Source: Apostichopus japonicus
Taxonomy: Eukaryota; Echinodermata; Holothuroidea; Aspidochirotida; Stichopodidae
Direction of reading: 5' to 3'
NCBI RefSeq assembly: GCF_037975245.1
Contig: NC_092580.1
Coordinates: forward strand, 9,151,001-9,215,000
Length of the DNA stretch: 64,000 bases
Part shown: positions 1 to 10,800 of the stretch, piece by piece
How positions within the stretch are numbered: position 1 is the first letter of the stretch
Layout: the number at the start of each line of letters is the position of its first letter
Program-made: the position numbers and the translations under genes
Notes under the pieces: generated by a model
Database searches by the model: none
Told to the model about the DNA's origin: nothing
The model's input: the letters and a program-made list of their open reading frames with translations, nothing else

Positions 1-2730
1 AAGAAATGGTGACGAACTTTGTAAACGCGATATCTCAGGCATGGAAAGTCGGACCTACTTCATAGTCGGGGTGCACGTGGATCCTAGGGATCACCGGAAG
101 TCAATATATTTTGGTTCTGGTCGAAAGTCATTTGAGGTCACCAGGGAAAAAATGGTGACGAACTTTGTAAACGCGATATCTCAGGCATGGAAACTCGGAC
201 CTACTTCATAGTCGGGGTGCACGTGGATCCTAAGGATCACCGGAAGTCCATGGATTTTGGTTTCGGTCGAAGGTCATTTGAGGTCACCAGGGAAGAAATG
301 GTGACGAACTTTGTAAACGCGATATCTCAGGCATGGAAACTCGGACCAACTTCATAGTCGGGGTGCACGTGGATCCTAAGGATCACTGGAAGTCAATATA
401 TTTTGGTTCCGGTCGAAAGTCATTTGAGGTCACCAGGGAAGAAATGGTGACGAACTTTGTAAACGCGATATCTCAGGCATGGAAACTCGGACCAACTTCA
501 TAGTCGGGGTGCACGTGGATCCTAGGGATCACCGGAAGTCCATAGATTTTGGTTCCGGTCGAAGGTCATTTGAGGTCACCAGGGAAGAAATGGTGACGAA
601 CTTTGTAAACGCGATATCTCAGGCATGGAAAGTCGGACCTACTTCATAGTCGGGGTGCACGTGGATCCTAGGGATCACCGGAAGTCAATATATTTTGGTT
701 CCGGTCGAAAGTCATTTGAGGTCACCAGGGAAGAAATGGTGACGAACTTTGTAAACGCGATATCTCAGGCATGGAAAGTCGGACCTACTTCATAGTTGGG
801 GTGCACGTGGATCCTAGGGATCACCGGAAGACAATATATTTTGGTTCCGGTCGAAAGTCATTTGAGGTCACCAGGGAAGAAATGGTGACGAACTTTGTAA
901 ACGCGATATCTCAGGCATGGAAACTCGGACCAACTTCATAGTCGGGGTGCACGTGAATCCTAGGGATCACCGGAAGTCCATCGATTTTGGTTCCGGTCGA
1001 AGGTCATTTGAGGTCACCAGGGAAGAAATGGTGACGAACTTTGTAATCGCGATATCTCAGGCATGGAATGTCGGACCAACTTCATAGTCGGGGTGCACGT
1101 GGATCCTAGGGATCACCGGAAGTCTATGGATTTTGTTTCCGGTCGAAGGTCATTTGAGGTCACCAGGGAAGAAATGGTGACGAACTTTGTAAACGCGATA
1201 TCTCAGGCATGGAAACTCGGACCAACTTCATAGTCGGGGTGCACGTGGATCCTAAGGATCACTGGAAGTCAATATATTTTGGTTCCGGTCGAAAGTCATT
1301 TGAGGTCACCAGGGAAGAAATGGTGACGAACTTTGTAAACGCGATATCTCAGGCATGGAAACTCGGACCAACTTCATAGTCGGGGTGCACGTGGATCCTA
1401 GGGATCACCGGAAGTCCATAGATTTTGGTTCCGGTCGAAGGTCATTTGAGGTCACCAGGGAAGAAATGGTGACGAACTTTGTAAACGCGATATCTCAGGC
1501 ATGGAAAGTCGGACCTACTTCATAGTCGGGGTGCACGTGGATCCTAGGGATCACCGGAAGTCCATAGATTTTGGTTCAGGTCGAAAGTCATTTGAGGTCA
1601 CCAGGGAAGAAATGGTGACGAACTTTGTAAACGCGATATCTCAGGCATGGAAAGTCGGACCTACTTCATAGTCGGGGTGCACGTGGATCCTAGGGATCAC
1701 CGGAAGTCAATATAGTTTGGTTCCGGTCGAAAGTCATTTGAGGTCACCAGGGAAAAAATGGTGACGAACTTTGTAAACGCGATATCTCAGGCATGGAAAC
1801 TCGGACCAACTTCATAGTCGGGGTGCACGTGGATCCTAAAGATCACCGGAAGTCCATCGATTTTGGTTCCGGTCGAAGGTCATTTGAGGTCACCAGGGAA
1901 GAAATGGTGACGAACTTTGTAAACGCGATATCTCAGGCATGGAAACTCGGACCAACTTCATAGTCGGGGTGCACGTGAATCCTACGGATCACCGGTAGTC
2001 CATCGATTTTGGTTCCGGTCGAAGGTCATTTGAGGTCACCAGGGAAGAAATGGTGACGAACTTTGTAAACGCGATATCTCAGGCATGGAAACTCGGACCT
2101 ACTTCATAGTCGGGGTGCACGTGGATCTTAAGGATCACCGGAAGTCCAAGGATTTTGGTTCCGGTCGAAGGTCATTTGAGGTCACCAGGGAAGAAATGGT
2201 GACGAACTTTGTAAACGCGATATCTCAGGCATGGAAACTCGGACCAACTTCATAGTCGGGGTGCACGTGGATCTTTGACGTCACCGGAAGTCCAAGGATT
2301 TTGGTTCCGGTCGAAGGTCATTTGAGGTCACCAGGGAAGAAATGGTGACGAACTTTGTAAACGCGATATCTCAAGCATGGAAACTCGGACCTACTTCATA
2401 GTCGGGGTGCACGTGGATCCTAAGGATCACGGGAAGTCCATGGATTTTGGTTCCGGTCGAAGGTCATTTGAGGTCACCAGGGAAGAAATGGTGACGAACT
2501 TTGTAAACGCGATATCTCAGGCATGGAAACTCGGACCAACTTCATAGTCGGGGTGCACGTGGATCCTAGGGATCACCGGAAGTCCAAGGATTTTGGTTCC
2601 GGTCGAAGGTCATTTGAGGTCACCAGGGAAGAAATGGTGACGAACTTTGTAAACGCGATATCTCAGGCATGGAAACTCGGACCAACTTCATAGTCGGGGT
2701 GCACGTGGATCCTAGGGATCACCGGAAGTC
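1..2730 (+). repeat. Copy of the 3' part of the 42-mer HOR, cut by the window edge
   Basis: This stretch matches 10219-12945 at +10218 bp (70 monomers, less the two 1-bp deletions between) and the equivalent part of the second 42-mer copy at about 16351-19077. Shared rare markers are 'ttctgg' (116, 10334 and the second copy), 'gtaatcgcg' (1047, 11265, 17397) and 'gatcacggg' (2428 and 12.65 kb). Similarity ends near 2730, where 'caatatat' replaces 'ccatagat'. The window therefore opens inside a third, partial representative of the 42-mer. Confidence 0.85.
6..151 (+). repeat. Representative 146-bp monomer (unit definition)
   Basis: Unit positions are counted from the ATG of 'atggtgacg'. Positions 1-43 (through 'gcgatatctcaggcatgg' and 'aaa') are nearly invariant in all copies. 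Positions 44-56 carry the actcgg/agtcgg and accaac/acctac choices. TAG at 58-60 closes one frame. 'gtgcacgtgg' (67-75) contains the palindrome CACGTG at 69-74. Positions 78-86 and 97-103 are the two variable cores. Positions 111-113 are usually 'tcc'. Positions 120-135 hold the direct repeat AGGTCA-tttg-AGGTCA in 'gaagg' monomers. 'gtcacc' at 132-137 pairs with 'ggtgac' at 3-8 of the next unit, forming a 6-bp dyad across the unit junction. The consensus I read is 73/146 G+C with nine CpG. No internal half-length or third-length repeat is evident. Confidence 0.93.
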
Positions 2731-2924
2731 AATATATTTTGGTTCCGGTCGAAAGTCATTTGAGGTCACCAGGGAAAAAATGGTGACGAACTTTGTAAAC
2801 GCGATATCTCAGGCATGGAAACTCGGACCAACTTCATAGTCGGGGTGCACGTGGATCCTAAAGATCACCGGAAGTCCATCGATTTTGGTTCCGGTCGAAG
2901 GTCATTTGAGGTCACCAGGGAAGA
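880..2924 (+). repeat. 14-mer block, copy 1
   Basis: It is defined by matches at +2044 bp (14 monomers). The linked markers 'gtgaatcc', 'gtaatcgcg', 'ggaatgtcgg' and 'ttttgtttcc' near 950-1140 recur near 2996-3185. The matching part runs from about 880 to 2270. The remaining 650 bp (about 4.5 monomers) are not repeated in copy 2 within the window. Boundaries are good to about one monomer. Confidence 0.8.
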
Positions 2925-4314
2925 AATGGTGACGAACTTTGTAAACGCGATATCTCAGGCATGGAAACTCGGACCAACTTCATAGTCGGGGTGCACGTGA
3001 ATCCTAGGGATCACCGGAAGTCCATCGATTTTGGTTCCGGTCGAAGGTCATTTGAGGTCACCAGGGAAGAAATGGTGACGAACTTTGTAATCGCGATATC
3101 TCAGGCATGGAATGTCGGACCAACTTCATAGTCGGGGTGCACGTGGATCCTAGGGATCACCGGAAGTCTATGGATTTTGTTTCCGGTCGAAAGTCATTTG
3201 AGGTCACCAGGGAAGAAATGGTGACGAACTTTGTAAACGCGATATCTCAGGCATGGAAACTCGGACCAACTTCATAGTCGGGGTGCACGTGGATCCTAAG
3301 GATCACTGGAAGTCAATATATTTTGGTTCCGGTCGAAGGTCATTTGAGGTCACCAGGGAAGAAATGGTGACGAACTTTGTAAACGCGATATCTCAGGCAT
3401 GGAAACTCGGACCAACTTCATAGTCGGGGTACACGTGGATCCTAGGGATCACCGGAAGTCCATAGATTTTGGTTCCGGTCGAAGGTCATTTGAGGTCACC
3501 AGGGAAGAAATGGTGACGAACTTTGTAAACGCGATATCTCAGGCATGGAAAGTCGGACCTACTTCATAGTCGGGGTGCACGTGGATCCTAGGGATCACCG
3601 GAAGTCCATAGATTTTGGTTCCGGTCGAAAGTCATTTGAGGTCACCAGGGAAGAAATGGTGACGAACTTTGTAAACGCGATATCTCAGGCATGGAAAGTC
3701 GGACCTACTTCATAGTCGGGGTGCACGTGGATCCTAGGGATCACCGGAAGTCAATATATTTTGGTTCCGGTCGAAAGTCATTTGAGGTCACCAGGGAAAA
3801 AATGGTGACGAACTTTGTAAACGCGATATCTCAGGCATGGAAACTCGGACCAACTTCATAGTCGGGGTGCACGTGGATCCTAAAGATCACCGGAAGTCCA
3901 TCGATTTTGGTTCCGGTCGAAGGTCATTTGAGGTCACCAGGGAAGAAATGGTGACGAACTTTGTAAACGCGATATCTCAGGCATGGAAACTCGGACCAAC
4001 TTCATAGTCGGGGTGCACGTGAATCTGACGGATCACCGGAAGTCCATCGATTTTGGTTCCGGTCGAAGGTCATTTGAGGTCACCAGGGAAGAAATGGTGA
4101 CGAACTTTGTAAACGCGATATCTCAGGCATGGAAACTCGGACCTACTTCATAGTCGGGGTGCACGTGGATCTTAAGAATCACCGGAAGTCCAAGGATTTT
4201 GGTTCCGGTCGAAGGTCATTTGAGGTCACCAGGGAAGAAATGGTGACGAACTTTGTAAACGCGATATCTCAGGCATGGAAACTCGGACCAACTTCATAGT
4301 CGGGGTGCACGTGG
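2925..4314 (+). repeat. 14-mer block, copy 2 (truncated)
   Basis: It follows copy 1 directly and matches it at a 2044-bp offset as far as about 4314, where it gives way to the 13-mer block. Differences include 'gaatctgacgg' near 4021 in place of 'gaatcctacgg' near 1978, and 'cttaagaatc' in place of 'cttaaggatc'. The loss of the last third is most simply explained by a later exchange that joined it to the 13-mer block. Confidence 0.78.
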
Positions 4315-6186
4315 ATCTTCGACGTCACCGGAAGTCCATATATTTTGGTTCCGGTCGAAGGTCATTTGAGGTCACCAGGGAAGAAATGGTGACGAACTTT
4401 GTAAACGCGATATCTCAGGCATGGAAAGTCGGACCAACTTCATGGTCGGGGTGCACGTGGATCTTTGACGTCACCGGAAGTCAATATATTTTGGTTCCGG
4501 TCGAAGGTCATTTGAGATCACCAGGGAAGAAATGGTGACGAACTTTGTAAACGCGATATCTCAGGCATGGAAACTCGGACCAACTTCATGGTCGGGGTGC
4601 ACGTGGATCCTAGGGATCACCGGAAGTCCATATATTTTGGTTCCGGTCGAAGGTCATTTGAGGTCAACAGGGAAGAAATGGTGACGAACTTTGTAAACGC
4701 GATATCTCAGGCATGGAAACTCGGACCAACTTCATAGTCGGGATGCACGTGGATCCTAGGGATCACGGAAGTCCATAGATTTTGGTGGAGGTCGAAGGTC
4801 ATTTGAGGTCACCAGGGAAGAAATGGTGACGAACTTTGTAAACGCGATATCTCAGGCATGGAAACTCGGACCAACTTCATAGTCGGGGTGCACGTGGATC
4901 CTAGGGATCACCGGAAGTCAATAGATTTTGGTTCCGGTCGAAGGTCATTTGAGGTCACCAGGGAAGAAATGGTGACGAACTTTGTAAACGCGATATCTCA
5001 GGCATGGAAGGTCGAACCTACTTCATAGTCGGGGTGCACGTGGATCCTTGGGATCACCGGAAGTCAATATATTTTGGTTCCGGTCGAAAGTCATTTGAGG
5101 TCACCAGGGAAGAAATGGTGACGAACTTTGTAAACGCGATATCTCAGGCATGGAAAGTCGGACCAACTTCATAGTCGGGGTGCACGTGGATCCTAGGGAT
5201 CACCGGAAGTCAATATATTTTGGTTCCGGTCGAAAGTCATTTGAGGTCACCAGGGAAAAAATGGTGACGAACTTTGTAAACGCGATATCTCAGGCATGGA
5301 AAGTCGGACCTACTTCATAGTCGGGGTGCACGTGGATCCTAGGGATCACCGGAAGTCAATATATTTTGGTTCCGGTCGAAAGTCATTTGAGGTCACCAGG
5401 GAAAAAATGGTGACGAACTTTGTAAACGCGATATCTCAGGCATGGAAACTCGGACCTACTTCATAGTCGGGGTGCACGTGGATCCTAAGGATCACCGGAA
5501 GTCCATGGATTATGGTTCCGGTCGAAGGTCATTTGAGGTCACCAGGGAAGAAATGGTGACGAACTTTGTAAACGCGATATCTCAGGCATGGAAACTCGGA
5601 CCAACTTCATAGTCGGGGTGCACGTGGATCCTAAGGATCACTGGAAGTCAATATATTTTGGTTCCGGTCGAAAGTCATTTGAGGTCACCAGGGAAGAAAT
5701 GGTGACGAACTTTGTAAACGCGATATCTCAGGCATGGAAACTCGGACCAACTTCATAGTCGGGGTGCACGTGGATCCTAGGGATCCCCGGAAGTCCATAG
5801 ATTTTGGTTCCGGTCGAAGGTCATTTGAGGTCACCAGGGAAGAAATGGTGACGAACTTTGTAAACGCGATATCTCAGGCATGGAAAGTCGGACCTACTTC
5901 ATAGTCGGGGTGCACGTGGATCCTAGGGATCACCGGAAGTCAATATATTTTGGTTCCGGTCGAAAGTCATTTGAGGTCACCAGGGAAGAAATGGTGACGA
6001 ACTTTGTAAACGCGATATCTCAGGCATGGAAACTCGGACCAACTTCATGGTCGGGGTGCACGTGGATCCTAGGGATCACCGGAAGTCCAAGGTTTTTTGT
6101 TCCGGTCGAAGGTCATTTGAGGTCACCAGGGAAGAAATGGTGACGAACTTTGTAAACGCGATATCTCAGGCATGGAAAGTCGGACC
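4290..6186 (+). repeat. 13-mer block, copy 1
   Basis: It matches downstream sequence at +1897 bp. Shared rare markers are 'cttcgacg' (about 4318), 'tttgagatca' (4514 to 6411), the 145-bp monomer (4678 to 6575), 'ggaaggtcgaacc' (about 5008 to 6905), 'ggattatgg' and 'gatccccgg' (about 5785 to 7682). The direct match runs from about 4290 to 5985. This block also holds the rare 'catggtcgg' monomers in which the usual TAG has become TGG. Confidence 0.85.
4678..4822 (+). repeat. 145-bp monomer with 1-bp deletion (first copy)
   Basis: The usual 'gatcaccggaag' reads 'gatcacggaag' at 4761-4771, so one C is missing and the next unit starts 145 bp later instead of 146. The same monomer has 'tcgggatgcac' in place of 'tcggggtgcac' and the 'ggtggagg' block in place of 'ggttccgg'. 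It is one of only two length-variant units found, and both belong to the two copies of one duplication. Confidence 0.92.
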
Positions 6187-7882
6187 AACTTCATGGTCGG
6201 GGTGCACGTGGATCTTCGACGTCACCGGAAGTCCATATATTTTGGTTCCGGTCGAAGGTCATTTGAGGTCACCAGGGAAGAAATGGTGACGAACTTTGTA
6301 AACGCGATATCTCAGGCATGGAAAGTCGGACCAACTTCATGGTCGGGGTGCACGTGGATCTTCGACGTCACCGGAAGTCAATATATTTTGGTTCCGGTCG
6401 AAGGTCATTTGAGATCACCAGGGAAGAAATGGTGACGAACTTTGTAAACGCGATATCTCAGGCATGGAAACTCGGACCAACTTCATGGTCGGGGTGCACG
6501 TGGATCCTAGGGATCACCGGAAGTCCATATATTTTGGTTCCGGTCGAAGGTCATTTGAGGTCAACAGGGAAGAAATGGTGACGAACTTTGTAAACGCGAT
6601 ATCTCAGGCATGGAAACTCGGACCAACTTCATAGTCGGGATGCACGTGGATCCTAGGGATCACGGAAGTCCATAGATTTTGGTGGAGGTCGAAGGTCATT
6701 TGAGGTCACCAGGGAAGAAATGGTGACGAACTTTGTAAACGCGATATCTCAGGCATGGAAACTCGGACCAACTTCATAGTCGGGGTGCACGTGGATCCTA
6801 GGGATCACCGGAAGTCCATAGATTTTGGTTCCGGTCGAAGGTCATTTGAGGTCACCAGGGAAGAAATGGTGACGAACTTTGTAAACGCGATATCTCAGGC
6901 ATGGAAGGTCGAACCTACTTCATAGTCGGGGTGCACGTGGATCCTTGGGATCACCGGAAGTCAATCTATTTTGGTTCCGGTCGAAAGTCATTTGAGGTCC
7001 CCAGGGAAGAAATGGTGACGAACTTTGTAAACGCGATATCTCAGGCATGGAAAGTCGGACCAACTTCATAGTCGGGGTGCACGTGGATCCTAGGGATCAC
7101 CGGAAGTCAATATATTTTGGTTCCGGTCGAAAGTCATTTGAGGTCACCAGGGAAAAAATGGTGACGAACTTTGTAAACGCGATATCTCAGGCATGGAAAG
7201 TCGGACCTACTTCATAGTCGGGGTGCACGTGGATCATAGGGATCACCGGAAGTCAATATATTTTGGTTCCGGTCGAAAGTCATTTGAGGTCACCAGGGAA
7301 AAAATGGTGACGAACTTTGTAAACGCGATATCTCAGGCATGGAAACTCGGACCTACTTCATAGTCGGGGTGCACGTGGATCCTAAGGATCACCGGAAGTC
7401 CATGGATTATGGTTCCGGTCGAAGGTCATTTGAGGTCACCAGGGAAGAAATGGTGACGAACTTTGTAAACGCGATATCTCAGGCATGGAAACTCGGACCA
7501 ACTTCATAGTCGGGGTGCACGTGGATCCTAAGGATCACTGGAAGTCAATATATTTTGGTTCCGGTCGAAAGTCATTTGAGGTCACCAGGGAAGAAATGGT
7601 GACGAACTTTGTAAACGCGATATCTCAGGCATGGAAACTCGGACCAACTTCATAGTCGGGGTGCACGTGGATCCTAGGGATCCCCGGAAGTCCATAGATT
7701 TTGGTTCCGGTCGAAGGTCATTTGAGGTCACCAGGGAAGAAATGGTGACGAACTTTGTAAACGCGATATCTCAGGCATGGAAAGTCGGACCTACTTCATA
7801 GTCGGGGTGCACGTGGATCCTAGGGATCACCGGAAGTCAATATATTTTGGTTCCGGTCGAAAGTCATTTGAGGTCACCAGGG
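6187..7882 (+). repeat. 13-mer block, copy 2
   Basis: This is the second copy of 4290-5985 at a 1897-bp offset. It ends near 7882, where 'gaaatggtg' gives way to 'gaaagggtg'. Single-base differences such as 'caatctat' near 6963 (copy 1 'caatatat') separate the copies. Its last 1.2 kb also lies inside copy 1 of the 42-mer, so the 13-mer duplication is older than the 42-mer duplication. Confidence 0.82.
6575..6719 (+). repeat. 145-bp monomer with 1-bp deletion (second copy)
   Basis: It has the same deletion (near 6663), the same 'gggatgcac' change and the same 'ggtggagg' block as the unit at 4678. The two lie 1897 bp apart, which is 13 monomers minus the deleted base. This indicates that one deletion was copied by segmental duplication rather than arising twice. 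Confidence 0.92.
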
Positions 7883-10800
7883 AAGAAAGGGTGACGAACT
7901 TTGTAAACGCGATATCTCAGGCATGGAAAGTCGGACCTACTTCATAGTCGGGGTGCACGTGGATCCTAGGGATCACCGGAAGTCAATATATTTTGGTTCC
8001 GGTCGAAAGTCATTTGAGGTCACCAGGGAAGAAAGGGTGACGAACTTTGTAAACGCGATATCTCAGGCATGGAAAGTCGGACCTACTTCATAGTCGGGGT
8101 GCACGTGGATCCTAGGGATCACCGGAAGTCAATATATTTTGGTTCCGGTCGAAAGTCATTTGAGGTCACCAGGGAAAAAATGGTGACGAACTTTGTAAAC
8201 GCGATATCTCAGGCATGGAAACTCGGACCAACTTCATAGTCGGGGTGCACGTGGATCCTAAAGATCACCGGAAGTCCAAGGATTTTGGTTCCGGTCGAAG
8301 GTCATTTGAGGTCACCAGGGAAGAAATGGTGACGAACTTTGTAAACGCGATATCTCAGGCAAGGAAACTCGGACCTACTTCATAGTCGGGGTGCACGTGG
8401 ATCCTAAGGATCACCGGAAGTCCAAGGATTTTGGTTCCGGTCGAAGGTCATTTGAGGTCACCAGGGAAGAAATGGTGACGAACTTTGTAAACGCGATATC
8501 TCAGGAATGGAAACTCGTACCTACTTCATAGTCGGGGTGCACGTGGATCCTAAGGATCACCGGAAGTCCAAGGATTTTGGTTCCGGTCGAAGGTCATTTG
8601 AGGTCACCAGGGAAGAAATGGTGACGAACTTTGTAAACGCGATATCTCAGGCATGGAAACTCGGACCTACTTCATAGTCGGGGTGCACGTGGATCCTAGG
8701 GATCACCGGAAGTCAATATATTTTGGTTCCGGTCGAAAGTCATTTGAGGTCACCAGGGAAGAAATGGTGACGAACTTTGTAAACGCGATATCTCAGGCAT
8801 GGAAACTCGGACCAACTTCATAGTCGGGGTGCACGTGGATCCTAGGGATCACCGGAAGTCCATATATTTTGGTTCCGGTCGAAAGTCATTTGAGGTCACC
8901 AGGGAAGAAATGGTGACGAACTTTGTAAACGCGATATCTCAGGCATGGAAACTCGGACCAACTTCATAGTCGGGGTGCACGTGGATCTTTGACGTCACCG
9001 GAAGTCCATAGATTTTGGTTCCGGTCGAAGGTCATTTGAGGTCACCAGGGAAGAAATGGTGACGAACTTTGTAAGCGCGATATCTCAGGCATGGAAACTC
9101 GGACCAACTTCATAGTCGCGGTGCACGTGGATCTTTGACGTCACCGGAAGTCCAAGGATTTTGGTTCCGGTCGAAGATCATTTGAGGTCACCAGGGAAGA
9201 AATGGTGACGAACTTTGTAAACGCGATATCTCAGGCATGGAAACTCGGACCAACTTCATAGTCGGAGTGCACGTGGATCCTAGGGATCACCGGAAGTCCA
9301 TAGATTTTGGTGGAGGTCGAAGGTCATTTGAGGTCACCAGGGAAGAAATGGTGACGAACTTTGTAAACGCGATATCTCAGGCATGGAAACTCGGACCTAC
9401 TTCATAGTCGGGGTGCACGTGGATCTTAAGGATCACCGGAAGTCCAAGGATTTTGGTTCCGGTCGAAGGTCATTTGAGGTCACCAGGGAAGAAATGGTGA
9501 CGAACTTTGTAAACGCGATATCTCAGGCATGGAAACTCGGACCTACTTCATAGTCGGGGTGCACGTGGATCTTTGACGTCACCGGAAGTCCATGGATTTT
9601 GGTTCCGGTCGAAGGTCATTTGAGGTCACCAGGGAAGAAATGGTGACGAACTTTGTAAACGCGATATCTCAGGCATGGAAACTCGGACCTACTTCATAGT
9701 CGGGGTGCACGTGGATCCTAAGGATCACCGGAAGTCCATGGATTTTGGTTCCGGTCGAAGGTCATTTGAGGTCACCAGGGAAGAAATGGTGACGAACTTT
9801 GTAAACGCGATATCTCAGGCATGGAAACTCGGACCAACTTCATAGTCGGGGTGCACGTGGATCCTAGGGATCACCGGAAGTCCAAGGATTTTGGTTCCGG
9901 TCGAAGGTCATTTGAGGTCACCAGGGAAGAAATGGTGACGAACTTTGTAAACGCGATATCTCAGGCATGGAAACTCGGACCAACTTCATAGTCGGGGTGC
10001 ACGTGGATCCTAGGGATCACCGGAAGTCAATATATTTTGGTTCCGGTCGAAAGTCATTTGAGGTCACCAGGGAAGAAATGGTGACGAACTTTGTAAACGC
10101 GATATCTCAGGCATGGAAACTCGGACCAACTTCATAGTCGGGGTGCACGTGGATCCTAAAGATCACCGGAAGTCCATAGATTTTGGTTCCGGTCGAAGGT
10201 CATTTGAGGTCACCAGGGAAGAAATGGTGACGAACTTTGTAAACGCGATATCTCAGGCATGGAAAGTCGGACCTACTTCATAGTCGGGGTGCACGTGGAT
10301 CCAAGGGATCACCGGAAGTCAATATATTTTGGTTCTGGTCGAAAGTCATTTGAGGTCACCAGGGAAAAAATGGTGACGAACTTTGTAAACGCGATATCTC
10401 AGGCATGGAAACTCGGACCTACTTCATAGTCGGGGTGCACGTGGATCCTAAGGATCACCGGAAGTCCATGGATTTTGGTTTCGGTCGAAGGTCATTTGAG
10501 GTCACCAGGGAAGAAATGGTGACGAACTTTGTAAACGCGATATCTCAGGCATGGAAACTCGGACCAACTTCATAGTCGGGGTGCACGTGGATCCTAAGGA
10601 TCACTGGAAGTCAATATATTTTGGTTCCGGTCGAAAGTCATTTGAGGTCACCAGGGAAGAAATGGTGACGAACTTTGTAAACGCGATATCTCAGGCATGG
10701 AATTTCGGACCAACTTCATAGTCGGGGTGCACGTGGATCCTAGGGATCACCGGAAGTCCATAGATTTTGGTTCCGGTCGAAGGTCATTTGAGGTCACCAG

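Noticed and set aside
101-145. Pol III B box in 'ggttccggtcgaaggtc'
   Set aside because: It resembles GGTTCGANNCC loosely but mismatches at required positions. There is no A box at a suitable distance and no T-run terminator. No tRNA or 5S-like fold was seen.
6-151. The monomer being a dimer or trimer of a shorter repeat
   Set aside because: 'ggatcaccggaag' and 'ggtcaccagggaag' are similar and 47 bp apart, near one third of 146, but no third copy or extended similarity was found. Probably chance.
4275-6581. Five 87-codon open reading frames on the + strand
   Set aside because: They are satellite sequence read in two successive frames, open only because one TAG is TGG in those units. All end at the repeat's own 'tggtga' stop, they overlap one another, and 146 bp is not divisible by 3. 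No start context, domain or signal supports coding.
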